Source: Ceratobasidium sp. AG-K
Taxonomy: Eukaryota > Basidiomycota > Agaricomycetes > Cantharellales > Ceratobasidiaceae
Length of the DNA: 64,000 nt
NCBI GenBank assembly: GCA_037039685.1
Contig: JAWNGF010000006.1
Location: forward strand, 1,240,001-1,304,000
Direction: 5' to 3'
The notes beneath the pieces are model-generated. The model searched no databases. It saw only the letters and a program-made list of their open reading frames with translations, and was not told the DNA's origin. Both the position numbers and the translations under genes were made by a program. Shown here in pieces: positions 22,765 through 35,200 of this stretch; positions within the stretch are counted from its first letter, which is position 1, and each line of letters starts with the position of its first letter.

Positions 22765-23543
22765 TTAACTGGGAATCTGGGCCCAGGACCTAATCTTGAT
22801 CCTGAATCTTGGTATTGTTAGAGGACCAACCAATGTGGTTTCGGAGGGCTCATAGGACTTCAGGCGCTCCCCGTCGAATGGGTTCCAAACTCGCATGGTT
22901 TTGTCTCTGGAACAGGAAGCAATACGGGCCCCATTGGGAGAGTATGCGACCGACCAGACCTGCCCAATGTGACCCTCGAGCAGGTCGGACATAATGACGC
23001 TTTCGCGCGTATTCCAGAGTCGAATACTTGAACCTTTAGAGCCGGAAACAATATAGCTATTGTCGGGCGAGTACGCTACCGACCGGACGGCGCTGGTGTG
23101 GCCTTCGGGCGGACCAATAACGAGTGCGCCATTTTGTGCGTCCCAGACCCTGGTGGTTTTATCCGCAGAACCGGAAACTATACGAGTGCCGCCAGGAGAG
23201 TATGCGGCCGAGCAGACTGAACCAGTATGCCTAAGTAATGGTCCAATGACGGGCGCACTATTGTGTGCGTCCCATAACCGAACCGAATTATCATCCGAAG
23301 CAGAGGCGAAACGGGACCCATCTGGTGAACACGCGACTAATCGGACTCCGCCCTCATGGCCACGGAGCGGTCCAGCAGCGAGCGTGTCATCATAGGCGTT
23401 CCATATTCGAATGGTACAATCACCAGAGGCGGAAAGGATGCGATTACCGTCGTATGTATAGACTACTGACCAAAATGTATGGGTGTGGCCTTCAAGCGGA
23501 CTAGCGATGATTGTGCCGTCGCGTAGCTTCTGGGCCCGGGCCT
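22765..23543 (-). CDS. WD40-repeat protein fragment (NLR-type C-terminus?)
   Basis: One long exon encoding about five WD40 blades, each with the GH...SVAYSPDG...IVSGS-D-T-R-WD pattern: EGHTHTFWSVVYTYDGNRIL, RGHEGGVRLVACSPDGSRFA, RHTGSVCSAAYSPGGTRIVS, EGHTSAVRSVAYSPDNSYIV, EGHIGQVWSVAYSPNGARIA. It ends AQIPS and stop at 22765. There is no ATG at the 5' end. A TTAG acceptor (about 23544-23547, minus) would open the exon at EARAQKLRDG, so an upstream exon is needed, and a stop lies just beyond. I find no convincing upstream exon; the NACHT ATPase usual in fungal NLRs with this type of WD40 tail is not seen. Probably a truncated remnant of such a gene. It binds partners through a propeller in intact relatives. 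Confidence 0.75.
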
Positions 23544-23556
23544 CTAAGCACGACAA

Positions 23557-24197
23557 ATAAGGTAATCAAGAGGGTTGACCAGCGGGTTCGCCTGCGGGGC
23601 TGTGAATCGGCCCTGTAGGCAATATTGTTAACTACGCAATGAAAATATTTTGGCTAGACTCTTACGGTAGCTAATCCTGATACTAAGGTCTATTCCTCTA
23701 CCATATTGCACATGCTATGTAGTTTGTCGTAGCTCATGCTGAATATATATCGAGGAACAACGTACTATTACGTGCCCTGTACGCGCGGTGTATCGCCTTC
23801 GGTATGCGTCGGAAGAAATTCATGCCAATCGGGTTCGATCAGTAGCATCGTGTACGGCCGTAGGATGAGCCACGATCCATGTGGCGAGCGCTTATACCAG
23901 CCTGATCTGATAGAGCCGATCAGGCACGTAATCGCCGTAATGTCAGGCAACTTTTCCCGATGCTTCCGCACATGCCGTCCTGCAGCGAATGCCACCAAAT
24001 ACAATATCTCCGTCGTAGAGACATTAGAGCCGGGTCTCGGATAGGACGCTTCTCCGCCCCCGCCCTGCGGGAAACGGGATCTCGCCATTTTGGTTCCCAG
24101 GCGAAAAAGGTGGTTAGCGCTGGCTGGTGCACGTGTCGTTTTGCCAACACTGGGCTTGACCACATACATGCCACCATCCCAAGCAAACGCCACAGCC
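23557..24197. other. Stretch between WD40 fragment and F-box gene
   Basis: Open minus-strand frames (for example 23768-24199) do not show a NACHT or other domain and are not called. Confidence 0.4.
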
Positions 24198-25842
24198 ATG
24201 GTGATAGGCTCGATAAATTTACCTCTTGATGTGCTAGAAATAATAATAGATCATTTCGACACCAAGTCCCAATTAGCCACGCTTTCGCTGCTGTCCAAAT
24301 CCTGGTACAACTTGGTTTTTCCGGTTCTAAACCGAGATCTATTTATTGGGGGCTTCAAACACTTCGAAACATTTATTTCTCGCTTGACTGTGGACAATGA
24401 AATTAACTCTGCTCTTATTGGCTCGTGCCTTCGTAGTCTCGAAATTAGTGGACCTTCAACAGAGTGGAGACTCGAACATTTACCGGCCCTGCTAGATCTA
24501 TTTCGGCTAGTCGCTCCAAGACTTCTTCTACTTGAGCACCTAAAACTTGCAATTGATTTTGAACCAGGTACCACTGGTATCGCCAAATGCTTCCAGGGAA
24601 CGTGCCCAAACCTACGCCGGATGACCACACTTCCCTTGAGTACTCTAGGTGCGTTTTTAAAAGTATGATACACTAGCTTATACCTATTCTCATCATATGT
24701 CGGACCATATCATGACCAGACTGTCCAGGTGAAGAGGTGCCACTACGTTTCAAGATTCCCAAGCACGTCTACTAATATGCCATCCAGATATTTCGTTTCA
24801 CCAATATGACCCACCTGAACATCAAGTGGTGTGTGGGTGCGTAAAGGTTCTCCGGATTTTGCAGCCAAACTCTTAAACCTGTCTCAGACCATAACCAACC
24901 ATCAGGAGTACCCCAGCCACTCGTCGACATGATTACTTACTCTCCAGAACTTGTTGAGCTGCAGCTTGACCTCGCCAGCATAAGATATGCGCAGTGGAGC
25001 CCTTCTCAATTCTTTTCCGCCCTCAAACCCCGCTTTCCTCAGCTCGCCCGTGTGCGAATTGGAGGGAATGCCAATTGTGACTGGGATCAACTTTTCAGTG
25101 AATCCTCTGAATCAACAACCCCCACGTTCTTTGAATGTCGCCCTCAGCTTCGTGAGCTACACCTTGTTTGGACCAGCACATATTTCCCTACCCTAGGCCT
25201 CACTCGTACAATTTTCGACCACTCGCGATTCCCTTGCCTGGAACGAGTCAGCGGACCCATCGGCATGATCTTGGCAACCCTCAGCTCCCCAATAGTATGT
25301 CAGCTCAAAGGGATTTGTGTCAATACGCAGAATGACAATCCCGACGCGAGCATTTCTGTAGTCGAAAAAATCGGTAGTCTTGGCACCACGCTTCCAAATC
25401 TAGAACACCTCGAGTTTGCCTGCCTTGGCAAGGTTGCGTTTCCAAGCATACGGCCCAAACCCAGCAGCCTGGAGAAAATGCTCACTGCAACACCCAATCT
25501 GAATTATCTCGGCCTAGTTCCCGTTTTAGTGGTAAGAGTTCTACACGTTCATGTCTGTTCAAGTTGCTGACGTCTCCCTCGATCGTTTAGTGGCCACTGA
25601 AACTTGCGCCTATTCTCAAAGAAGCTACCCCGCGACTGACTGAGCTTTTATTCTGGGTTCATGAGACTGACCCACAGTACCCGTATGCCAGGGAAGCCGC
25701 ATATTTGATGGCCGAGGCGTGCCCTAAGCTTCGCATCGTCGTTACACTCTTTTCCATTGGCTCTAACATGAGAATTTTTTACTTTAATGCATCGCAGGAC
25801 GGAAGCTACGTGCGCCGAAGCGAGGACGAGGGCCAACCCTAA
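24198..25842 (+). CDS. F-box-like protein with leucine-rich C-terminal region
   Basis: The start at 24198 puts a degenerate F-box right at the N-terminus: INLPLDVLEIIIDHFDTKSQ then LSLLSKSWYNLVFPVLNRDL, the L-x-P-x-D/E-V-L-x-I-I...C/S-K-x-W pattern. An LRR-like solenoid of repeated 'PNLR-L' phrases follows: APRLLLLEHLKLAIDFEPGT, SPELVELQLDLASIRYAQWS, RPQLRELHLVWTSTYFPTLG, LPNLEHLEFACLGKVAFPSI, TPNLNYLGLVPVLV. The last exon begins WPLKLAPILKEATPRLTELL after a short intron and ends VRRSEDEGQP with the stop at 25840-25842. At least one intron lies between 24661 and 24900. Probably a substrate receptor of an SCF ubiquitin ligase; such proteins are numerous and variable in Agaricomycetes. An ATG in the same frame exists at 24090 but adds residues without features. 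Confidence 0.72.
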
Positions 25843-25968
25843 GTACTTTCCGCCAGTTGTATCATCACTACTGTTGTGCTACACGAATCAAGCATGCTTT
25901 CTTCCTGACTTCCTATTCAAACACCATCAACCGGGTAGACGCACTGGAACTCTCCGCACGTCTACACA

Positions 25969-26100
25969 TCAGCAAAAATGGAATATGCTCCGGAGCGCGG
26001 GAGCGCTGTGTAGGCTGCCCTAGTGCTCCGGAGCCCAGACAGTTCTCCTGAGCAAAGCCCCAGCTCCGGAGCACTCTGCAGGATTCTCGTTTTTTGCTGA
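25969..26100. repeat. Short palindromic repeat (MITE-like), TCAGCAAAAA...TTTTTGCTGA
   Basis: 132 bp with imperfect terminal inverted repeats TCAGCAAAAA and TTTTTGCTGA. Inside are three copies of the palindrome CTCCGGAGC. The same ends and core occur in the 68-bp palindrome at 54358-54425, so this is a family. Confidence 0.65.
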
Positions 26101-26571
26101 GCAGGGTAAATCTCCCTCATTGCTCCAATGACTAACTTTTGTTAGTTTGGGTTAATACAATCAAACCAACGTATAAGAAACTCGAGATAAGCACATATTA
26201 TAGAAAGCACATATATAGCTACCACTACAGGATACACGTCGATGGTAGGCGCCATACTATTACAGCAGCATTATACAATTCTTATTGAGTAAATCAGAGG
26301 TTCTCCTATACAAAGAAACTCTTCCTGTCCTCCTTCCTCTGCGACCCGACCAGTCCATTAGTTCCCGAGCCAACAGGTTGAGATAAACCAAATACTTGCC
26401 GCTCGTACACCATGGCTCAATCCTAGATACAGCTTGAACAACCTCTCACACCCATCATCCCCACTAAACGGGAATCGGGCTCCCAACCTATATGCAGCGG
26501 CGAAACCTGAAGTGACTGCAAGCTCGTGCATGTTCAAGACCGACCAAGCACCAGCATAACTATAATACTAA
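26101..26571. other. AT-rich unassigned stretch
   Basis: No gene seen. It lies between the palindromic repeat and the mariner remnant and may include the mariner element's 3' end; I could not identify terminal repeats. Confidence 0.35.
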
Positions 26572-27492
26572 TTATGCATATTTCAGGACAGTAAATATTG
26601 AACGTACTGTGTGTGATTCTTTCCGTTGATAAACATCATCCAAGGCACGACCTTGGCGTAGTGTTGCCATCGATGGGATTGCTACGAATACCCCTTCAGC
26701 TTTGAAGACCGGGATAAAAAGGAAAAACTCACTTGGGGTACCATGAGAAGTATGCTTTGGATCATTGTTGTGCTGGAATATAATACTGGATTGATGTAGC
26801 CCAAATGTTTGCAAGGAGGGGAGGTATACTTTGGAAAGAATTTGAGTGTATTTGGCCATGTTCATTCTGCCCTGAATACGGTGCAATTCACCAACACCCA
26901 GCCGCGTGATGTAGCCCCAGACCATTACATTGCCCCCACCATATTTGATGACCTGCCAAACAGTGGATGGCTTTGTCTTAGTGCCATGTTTCTTCTGATA
27001 AATCTTTGGCCCGCCAGCACCAAAAACCACATATTTAGACTTGTCAGAAAATGCGACATGGGCCCAGTCAACTTTGTTGAATGTTGAGAACGCCCTCCCC
27101 CACTTCAATCGCCACCATTTGTGCTTGGCAGAAAGGTAGGGGACCTTACGTCGTTTGTACGGGCAAAGACCAAGATTTCGCAGCTGGCATTGGATGGTAT
27201 TGACATGAAGATGGGGGAAGAATTGGCGCTGAATATCAGCAGCCGTGTCTGCAAGCCCCCAAGCTAGCAAGAGACCTGCCCAATGTGCATCAGCAGAGGA
27301 GAATTTCTGCCAGCAGCCAGAGCAACACTTTGGTGTGAATATATCGCGACCTTTGACATAGTTTTTGTAGATACGGCCTGCAGTAGTATGATCAATAGTC
27401 CCAAGTTTTTCAGCAACTTCTCGATCGGTAAGCCCTTTTTCCTTCAGGATAATAACCTTTGCACACGTGGATGGTGATTTTGGAGCGGTCAT
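26572..27492 (-). mobile_element. Tc1/mariner-type transposase, degenerate C-terminus
   Basis: Starting at ATG 27492 (MTAPKSPSTCAKVIILKEKG), the N-terminal helix-turn-helix reads ...GLTDREVAEKLGTIDHTTAG. The DDE domain follows: KVDWAHVAFSDKSKYVVFGA supplies the first Asp, STVWQVIKYGGGNVMVWGYI is the typical glycine-rich strand, and SSIIFQHNNDPKHTS supplies the second Asp. After KHTS the expected 'SPDLNPIENLW' block with the third acidic residue is missing; the frame runs into unrelated residues and ends near 26572. The copy is therefore broken at its 3' end. It forms the left edge of the transposon island. Confidence 0.85.
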
Positions 27493-30019
27493 CTGGGTCA
27501 ATTGCTATGTGGTAGCCGCGAAAAACAAGGAGCGTGTCCGTGAGGTACAGCCACCTGCTTATGCAAGAAAAATGGTTGCACCAAATCAGGTGTTCATTTT
27601 CCGACTTCCCCCACATCCTGCTTATCGATTTCTCTTTCGATTTTTTCATTCTTTATGTACATCTGGTAGCTATTGTTTCGCATGCTAATGAGAGCATTAT
27701 CTTGTTGTCTGACCGCAGTACAAGTGGGCGATTTTTTGAGCAATCATGTGGTGCAATCAAATTTCGTGGCAGTGTATCTCTTTGGTGACGCATATGTGAT
27801 GTGCCATGCAGCTGCTGGATCCAGCCACTTCATCCGTAACAACTTATTGTAAACTTGTTATACCTTCTGGGGCACCTTCTCCTTGATCTTGTAGCATTTA
27901 TTGGTGGCACAAATTTATACCCCACCATGCTGGCCCGCATGGAGACCTGCCCTCTGTTCTCAACATCAGCGGTAAGTGTGGGAGTAACCTTGCTTTGGAC
28001 ACTCAAGCTTGTATTTGGATGTAATACAGATATCTAGACACTGTGCTCTCAGACAGAGACACCATATTGACTGCACCGGGACCGATCCCAGCATTTTGGG
28101 CATTGACCAACCTGGTTTCGACTGTCCTAGCGTTCCTGGAGGTGATTACAAGCAGACCACAAGTTCTCTTATGCTAATCGCCAGTATGCAGTCGCTATCT
28201 GCCTTGTGGCATCCACAAGTCCTAGTGAAATTGTCCCTAAAATTAGTCAACAGGGATATTGATCAAGTTACTGCTCTGATGTTGTCGAGACCCAAACTAA
28301 GGTTGCGTAGTGGCAACGTATCTCATTGCCTGAACTCCGACTGCTCTGGCCCCAGTATCTCCTTGCAAGCCTATATCTGGGTTGCTCTCATTGGGATGCC
28401 TTGTCTATCCGTTACCCATGTGTCTTTGGCTGGATCTGGGCCCATTGAAGTTGAGCCAACAGACCAGCAGACCCCCTTCCACCATTGGCCATGCCGTAGC
28501 TGATCAGACCATTACTATGTACATTTAACTCAAGCATTTCATTCTGGGATGAAGTATACAAGAGACATGGAAGGAAAGTATGTATCCCGGTACTCTTTCA
28601 TCAAATTCTCTTTTAAATCGCGTCAACCAATGAACAATTAGATTGCAAGGAGAAATAAATGAATTGAGATCAAAGCAAAAATCAGAAGCAAGTTGGGGGT
28701 GAGTTATGGAACCAACAAATGCAACACATGTGCTCATGGATATCAAGCCCATAGCCGGAAGCATGCCTTGCCTTCGCGGCCCAACTCTGTGGAACCAGCA
28801 TCACATGAGATACCCAGGGACAATTGGCCTCCCGGACAATAACCATTCTACTCTGCTCCCTTCAAACAGGATCGACCACACATGAACCTTGTGAATTGCA
28901 AGTGACCATGACCTTCCCACCCCAGAGCCGCCAGGGCAACCTGTGAACCCTGGAGCCATAATTATTATACATTCCCATAGCTGTAATTCCTGCTGGGGAA
29001 CGTACAGAAACTATCGACAGTAGACGTGACTCATCGGACCAAGGAGGATTATGCAAGCGGTTGAATTATGGAGAGGTCAGGGAAAGCACACTAGAACTAT
29101 GAGACGTCCCCAAGGGGGTCGTCAAGTCTCCCAGAGCAATCCTTGAGGAAGTGGAACGTTCCAACAGGGTGAGCCCCTTCTTTCCCTCCCGTCTTCATCA
29201 GCAAAAAGGCGCATGAGTTCAAACACCTTATAAACCTTTGTAATGTTAGCAATTGACGCAACGGGCAAAATGATGGGGGCAAAGTTTATGATGGTTTGTA
29301 ACACACCAGCAAACAAGGAACGCCATCACAAGGCTTGTCTAAGCATTTCTTATCAGTTAATGATTGTTGGATACACAATCATTTTGCAAACGTCATAAGG
29401 GACAACAGAAGAATGTGAACAAATGTAATGTGTTACAAGTCAAAGAGTGAAATTGCGTGCACAGCAATCATTTTAATTTGAACAATCCCAGTAATGTAAT
29501 CATGATCTATTCCAAACTTGCTACACTAACATAAAGTGTCATAAACTTGTTTAACCATTGAAACGTGTTCTAGGAACACCTTAACGTTTGCTTGCAGCGA
29601 CACACTTTTGTTGTTGGTCCACTCTTTTGAACTTCTCAAGAGCTTATAACACCATATAACCATTGTCCAACGATTTTTGCAGTTGTTGTGTCTTGCATCA
29701 GAATTGATAATTACAATTACCTTTTGTTCCAGCAACAATATCTGGGAGGATGCTGAGCACACGCTTCAATAGTCGCTGCAATGTAGATTTTATTCGGACA
29801 ACAGTTATAATTGTACATGCATCACAATATAGCCAGCGGACCTCACACAGCTGCAGCCTCAAGCTATTCTCTCCGCTGTGCGTTATGCTTGCACTGTTGG
29901 CGCAGTCGCATCAATGTGCTTGTAGGCGGACTGCTTGGTTGTGTCTTTTGTGGTGGGAACATGCGTCTTTCAGGCAATCACAATTTGTAAGTTATCCCCT
30001 AACCTTCTGGAAGAGACTT
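27493..30019. other. TE-derived or unassigned sequence
   Basis: Open frames (for example plus 28009-28503) show no domain I can name. I see no terminal repeats. It is probably decayed transposon sequence, judging from what lies on either side. Confidence 0.4.
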
Positions 30020-30990
30020 ACTCATTCCACCACCCAAATATATTGTCATTGTCAGGGTTGTCAAGAGACGCAACTAAGTCATTGTAGAATAGTCAATAGT
30101 TAAAAGCCCTGCCGGTCTTGTTGAATTGCGGTTCTGAGGATAAGGTGAATCGGAGCTTGAAACTGTGAGAATACAGCATAAAAGGAAATAAAAGCCACCT
30201 CACTTGAACAGCTGCATAAGCCATAAGTCCCGCCGTCATGCCATCCATCTTATAGATGGCGGCTTTTGGTTGCTGGTTGGATTTGCCATTATTTGGACCC
30301 TCATCATTTACCTGACTTGGTGGAAACAGCACTGCATGTGCAGCCTAAGTATCCCCGGAGCAATGAGTTTGAGGACAGGGACATTCAAGATAAACTAACC
30401 TTGTATAACAGCTCATTGTGGAATAGGCCAGATTCAAGGTCATCCAGATTTGGAGCACCATCTTCCCAAAGGAGTGCCGGCCAAGCATTGCCTGTCATGG
30501 GTGGGTCTTGTTCTACTCGGAATTTGCGCATAACCCTGAAAGACGTAGTCAATATAATATTATGCATGTATTTTATCCTACGTACTCAATATTTTCCGAA
30601 TCAATAGTGTTTGGACAGAGGAGTTTTGCACACTCTTTGTGTGCAAGACCACGGTTGGCTTTCTCCAAGTTACTCAGTGGTGGGTTCCACTTATACCAGG
30701 TGGGCAACCATCGCTTGAATATGTGGTTGTCCTTGGTTTTTGCTGCAGATTTGCCATGTTCAAGCTGTTCGCCAATAAATGCCTGTGTAAGCAAGGTTTG
30801 ATCCTTGTGCAATGTGCAAACCATCAGTTGCTTATGCGCTTATGGACGTCATCCCATGCTTCCTGACCACCTTCAAGTGTCTGAGAAAGGTTAGGTAGTT
30901 GCTTGCATAGACGCTTGAAAATTTTGTACGCCTTGCGTCTTCTAATTGACACAAAAGTCGACAGTCAGGTGACGTGCAATCGCATGTGTC
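30020..30990 (-). pseudogene. DUF6698-like protein gene with in-frame stop
   Basis: Five or so minus-strand exons follow the order I recall for agaricomycete DUF6698 proteins. They are RKAYKIFKRLCKQLPNLSQT (about 30880-30945); AAKTKDNHIFKRWLPTWYKW with NPPLSNLEKANRGLAHKECA and KLLCP (about 30600-30760); NAWPALLWEDGA with LESGLFHNELLYK (about 30400-30500); AAIYKMDGMTAGLMAYAAVQ (about 30200-30270); FTLSSEPQFNKTGRAFNY, then LFYNDLVASLDNPDN and WWNE. Between FNY and LFY stands TGA (30095-30093) where the family pattern suggests Trp or another residue, so the copy is probably dead. Function of the family is unknown; it is common near transposons. The 5' exon(s) are not resolved. Confidence 0.6.
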
Positions 30991-32213
30991 TGTATTTGTG
31001 CTTACTTTCCAGTAGAAGATGCTATTTCTACCGCAGTGGCCTCATCTGATTCGAGAGAAATGAGACATACACCTGCAGATATAATATTGCAAGGCTCCCA
31101 GAACATGTTGATAACCCAGGTTATTTCCCTTGTGGCAATGCCATAGGGGTCACGCTTTGAGCGATTAGCCCATTCAGGTTCACTACTGAGGTGTAGGCCA
31201 TTGACCTTCTAATTCATCTGACAAACTTACATTCTCACTCTTTTCTCTCTACCTTTGTCATCAGGGTTGGGTGAGCGGGATTGAGAGGGCCTTGGTCAAC
31301 AAGCATTAGCTTCAGATCCACCGGGGCCGGGGCCATGATCACTGTTGGTGGATGACCCACGCGAGGACATAGGGGAAAGGATTAATTGAAGGTGCTCTGT
31401 CAGAACGTGAGAGCTACTTTATGCTGTACTCATAATTCTAACAGCCACCTCCACTTTCTTCTCAACGTCACCCAATGCCTGCAAACCAATGCTGCATATT
31501 TTGATGATCGAGCCGTAAACAAATAGCTTGGTGTGCAATCTATACTTATTTATCCAACTGAGACATAATATTGATAGTCACTCTCCAAAGTATGTCCAAT
31601 ATCAACTTACAGTGGCTGAGAACAATAGCATATATGCCAACCGCTGCAGGGGCAGGGAGCGACTTTTTCACCTCCTTACTAGGTGAGTTGATTATTATAA
31701 AATGTATCACTCAAAAAGGCAACTTGTCGTAAGCTTCTTCTTGGTGGCTATGAGACAAGCCGCGATGGAGAGTGGACGGCACTAAGACCTAAGTGACCTC
31801 TTGAACCGCAACGCACTTAAGCGTCTGTAGGCTCTTGAGGGTAGGGGTGGTTCAAAGTGTCACTCAAAGGGGATGTTTTGACGAGACAAAACAAGCTGGG
31901 GTTACCAGGCTTGTTGGTCCTCTATATATATTCAAGAGGCGGCCGAGTCATACAGAACGCAGCCACATGAGTCACAGCAGTCAACCAGTCAGGAGTGTCC
32001 ATGTGAGTCATGCTGTATGAACAGACATGACTCGTACAAAGCACGGCCGCGTTACACAATGTAACAGAATAACCACAAGAAGGTGGCAACGCGGCAAGCG
32101 GAAACGGAAACACAACACAAAAAGAAAGGAACAGGAGGGTGAGACAACAGGCGAGTCCGATGGAGTGAGCTGGCTCACGACACAACTGAGGTGACTCGAC
32201 TGCTTCAGATATT
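30991..32213. other. TE-derived or unassigned sequence
   Basis: Lies between the minus-strand DUF6698-like gene and the plus-strand transposase, which diverge from here. It could hold the element's end and promoters, but I found no clear terminal inverted repeat. Confidence 0.4.
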
Positions 32214-35200
32214 ATGTCAGATGTTATATATGCATGTCCAGGTTCTGGGTGCCCTTTTCGCACAACAATTCATAAATCGCTATCTCTGCATGCCAACCGA
32301 TGCTCTTTTATTGCAAAAGATCGACATGGCCAACAGCAGAGCATATCTGGGAAGCGCCCATCTAAGCGTGGGCGGTCCAATGAGCGCATATATGCATCAA
32401 AACGGATCCGTCAAACAGCTGAACATCAGGTAAGTGATAAAAATATCTTACCTTGTCTGAGCTCACTACACAACATTTTAAAGTTCCAACCCCTACAATT
32501 GGTATACCATCTGAATTCTCCAGTCCAAATTATCACTCCACCAATTATTGCCAATTCACCTACCAGCACTCTTCCAGCAGCATCTGTCCCACTGGATTAC
32601 TGCCCTCAGTACCATCCGATGCATGGTATATACCAATGCAAACATGACGCCCTTCCTGAAGCGCCATCAGTCCTACATCCCAGACCCAAACATGTCCCTA
32701 TCCCACAAGCAATATGTCGTGTCTGTTTAAACGTTGGACCACCACCATTTGAAACACCAAAGGATACATTTGGACGGTTTTGGGTTTATCAAGGTCAACC
32801 AAAATCCATTCCTGACTCGACATGCGAGCTGGAAAACATGTCCAACGTACCAGAGGTTCTAAGGTGCTTACGTGTGGCAGAGGTGCGATCTTCAGCCCCA
32901 TCAGACACCTTTTATCCCTGCCCAAATATCTCAACATTTTTACTTGAGGACTGGCACTGGAAGGGGGGAGCACACAAGTCGAAATCGGACCGAGCAGCAC
33001 TTGTGAACAATGTGCTACTTGACCCACGTTTTTCTGTCAAGGAGCTTGAGGGTGTCAATTGGAACTGGCTTGACGACCAACTTGCATCATGGACAGGTGC
33101 TTCAACTGGGCCAATCTGGTCCACTTCTTCCGTCACAATATCAATACCACCACAGGGCACCAAGGCCGCTCTCAGTCAATCAACGCACCCCTCCAGGGAT
33201 TTCCCAGTTGAATTTCAATCACGCAAGCTTATCGATATTATATGGGCCAGGTTTGAGTCCAACAACCCACAGTACATGCATTACGAGCCATTTGAGTCTC
33301 ATTACCGATCACCAAACAGCTCAACCTCCCAGCGCCTTTACGGCAAAGGCTATGAGTCTGATCAGATAATCAAGGACCACGCTGAGGTACAAAATGTCAA
33401 ACTCGATCCACCCTGCAACTTACCAAAGTGTGTGGCTGAGCTCATGATATTCTTGGATGAACTACGACTGGCACAATTTGGCCGTGCCAAAGCATGGCCC
33501 ATACTTGTATCATTTGCAAATATTTCCAAGTACAAGCGATGTCAGCCAAACTCCCAAGCCTGGCAGGAGGTGGCCTTTCTACCATCAGTAAGTTTACCTA
33601 CTTATTATGACAGGAATGTTAATTCTGGTTGTGCATATATCCTAGCTTCCTCCTGAGATACAAGACAAAACCCGAGTGCTAAATGAGGGGCGGGCCATCC
33701 CAAAATACTTGCTGACACATTTGCGTTGAGAATTGTTTCATGCAGTTTGGAATCACCTATTGGACGACGACTTTCTACGTGCATGGAGGAATGGCATGGT
33801 TATTAAGTGTGCGGATGGAGTCACTCGTCGTGTCTTCCCTCAGATTTTTTCCTACTCAGCAGATTATCCAGAAAGGTAGGTGATTATAAGCGACCTATCA
33901 AGTTTAGCTAATTTCCGGTTCAAATTGTTTCCCAGAGTCCTTGCAGCTACGATTCGAGGGCTCAATTCCCTGCATCCATGCCCAACTTGCTTTGTGTCAC
34001 GAGATAACCTCGATCAACTTGGTCGGACCGCTGACAAGGCCACCCAATGCAATTTGCCACGAGTCGATACTGAATCTCAGATTAACATAGTGCGGAAGGC
34101 TCGTGAGCTCATTTACAATGAAGGAAAACCTATCAATCATAAAGCTGTTGAAGACTTATTACGGCCAGACTCTTTGGTACCCACTCTGGTGAGAAATTCT
34201 GCTTGAAGTCGCATAGTGCATATAGGCCAATGATAAATGTTACCAGAATGCATTCTCCCGTTGTTTAAATCCTCTCGGATACAATTTCTTCAACATGTTC
34301 ACTGTCGATCCGCTACACGAAGTTGAAATTGGCGTTTGGAAAGCTATTTTCAAACATATAATTCGAATCCTTCACACTCGGCGCTCTAAGGTAATCGCCG
34401 ACTTTAATGCTAGGTATGTGTCCTTCCCTCGTATGTCACAATTTTGACATGTGCTCAAATTATTGGCAGGTTTCGCCTTGTACCAACATTTGGTCAGGGA
34501 ACAATCCGTAAATTTAGTGAAAACATATCCGAAATGACACGGCCAGCAGCACGAAACTATGAGGACGTATTACAGGTTTGTGTTGCTTGTGCATCGCAGA
34601 CTAACTGACTGGATCATACTACTGATACATATGCGTTATCCTAGTGTTGCATTCCGGTCCTTGAGGGCCTTTTACCCCCTTTGTTCGAGGCTCAGGTCCT
34701 GCAGCTTCTGTTTGTTGTTGCCCAATGGCACGCCTTAGCAAAACTTCGGTTACACTCGGAGAAGACTCTTGTGGAGCTAGACCGGCAGACTCGTATACTA
34801 GGCAAAGCACTACGTGAATTCAGAGACTATACATCTACCACACCAACATATGAGACCCCAAAGGAGCACGATGCCCGGCTGCAACGATCGCGCAAAAAAT
34901 CCAATCCAGGAAACCCGGAGCAAAGCGCACCGAAAGGCACAGGTGCCAGTCAACAGAAACGCCGAAAGCGTTTTAACGTTCGGACCTGTAAAACGCACTT
35001 CCTAGGGGACTACGGTGCGTCAATACGTCGTTTAGGCACCACAGATTCCATTTCCACACAAACAGTAAGCACAAAACACTCTTTTCTGCCCTCAAAAAGC
35101 TACTTTAATCAGGAAATATTATGCATAGGGCGAATTGCACCATAAACATATTAAGCGGTGGTACATCCGAACCAACAAAGACAAGCCCCTTGGGCAGATC

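Noticed and set aside
23768..24199. Minus-strand frame with GKTT, considered as a NACHT P-loop upstream of the WD40 array
   Set aside because: The GxxxxGKT context, hydrophobic strand and Walker B are absent, and no splice chain reaches the WD40 exon.
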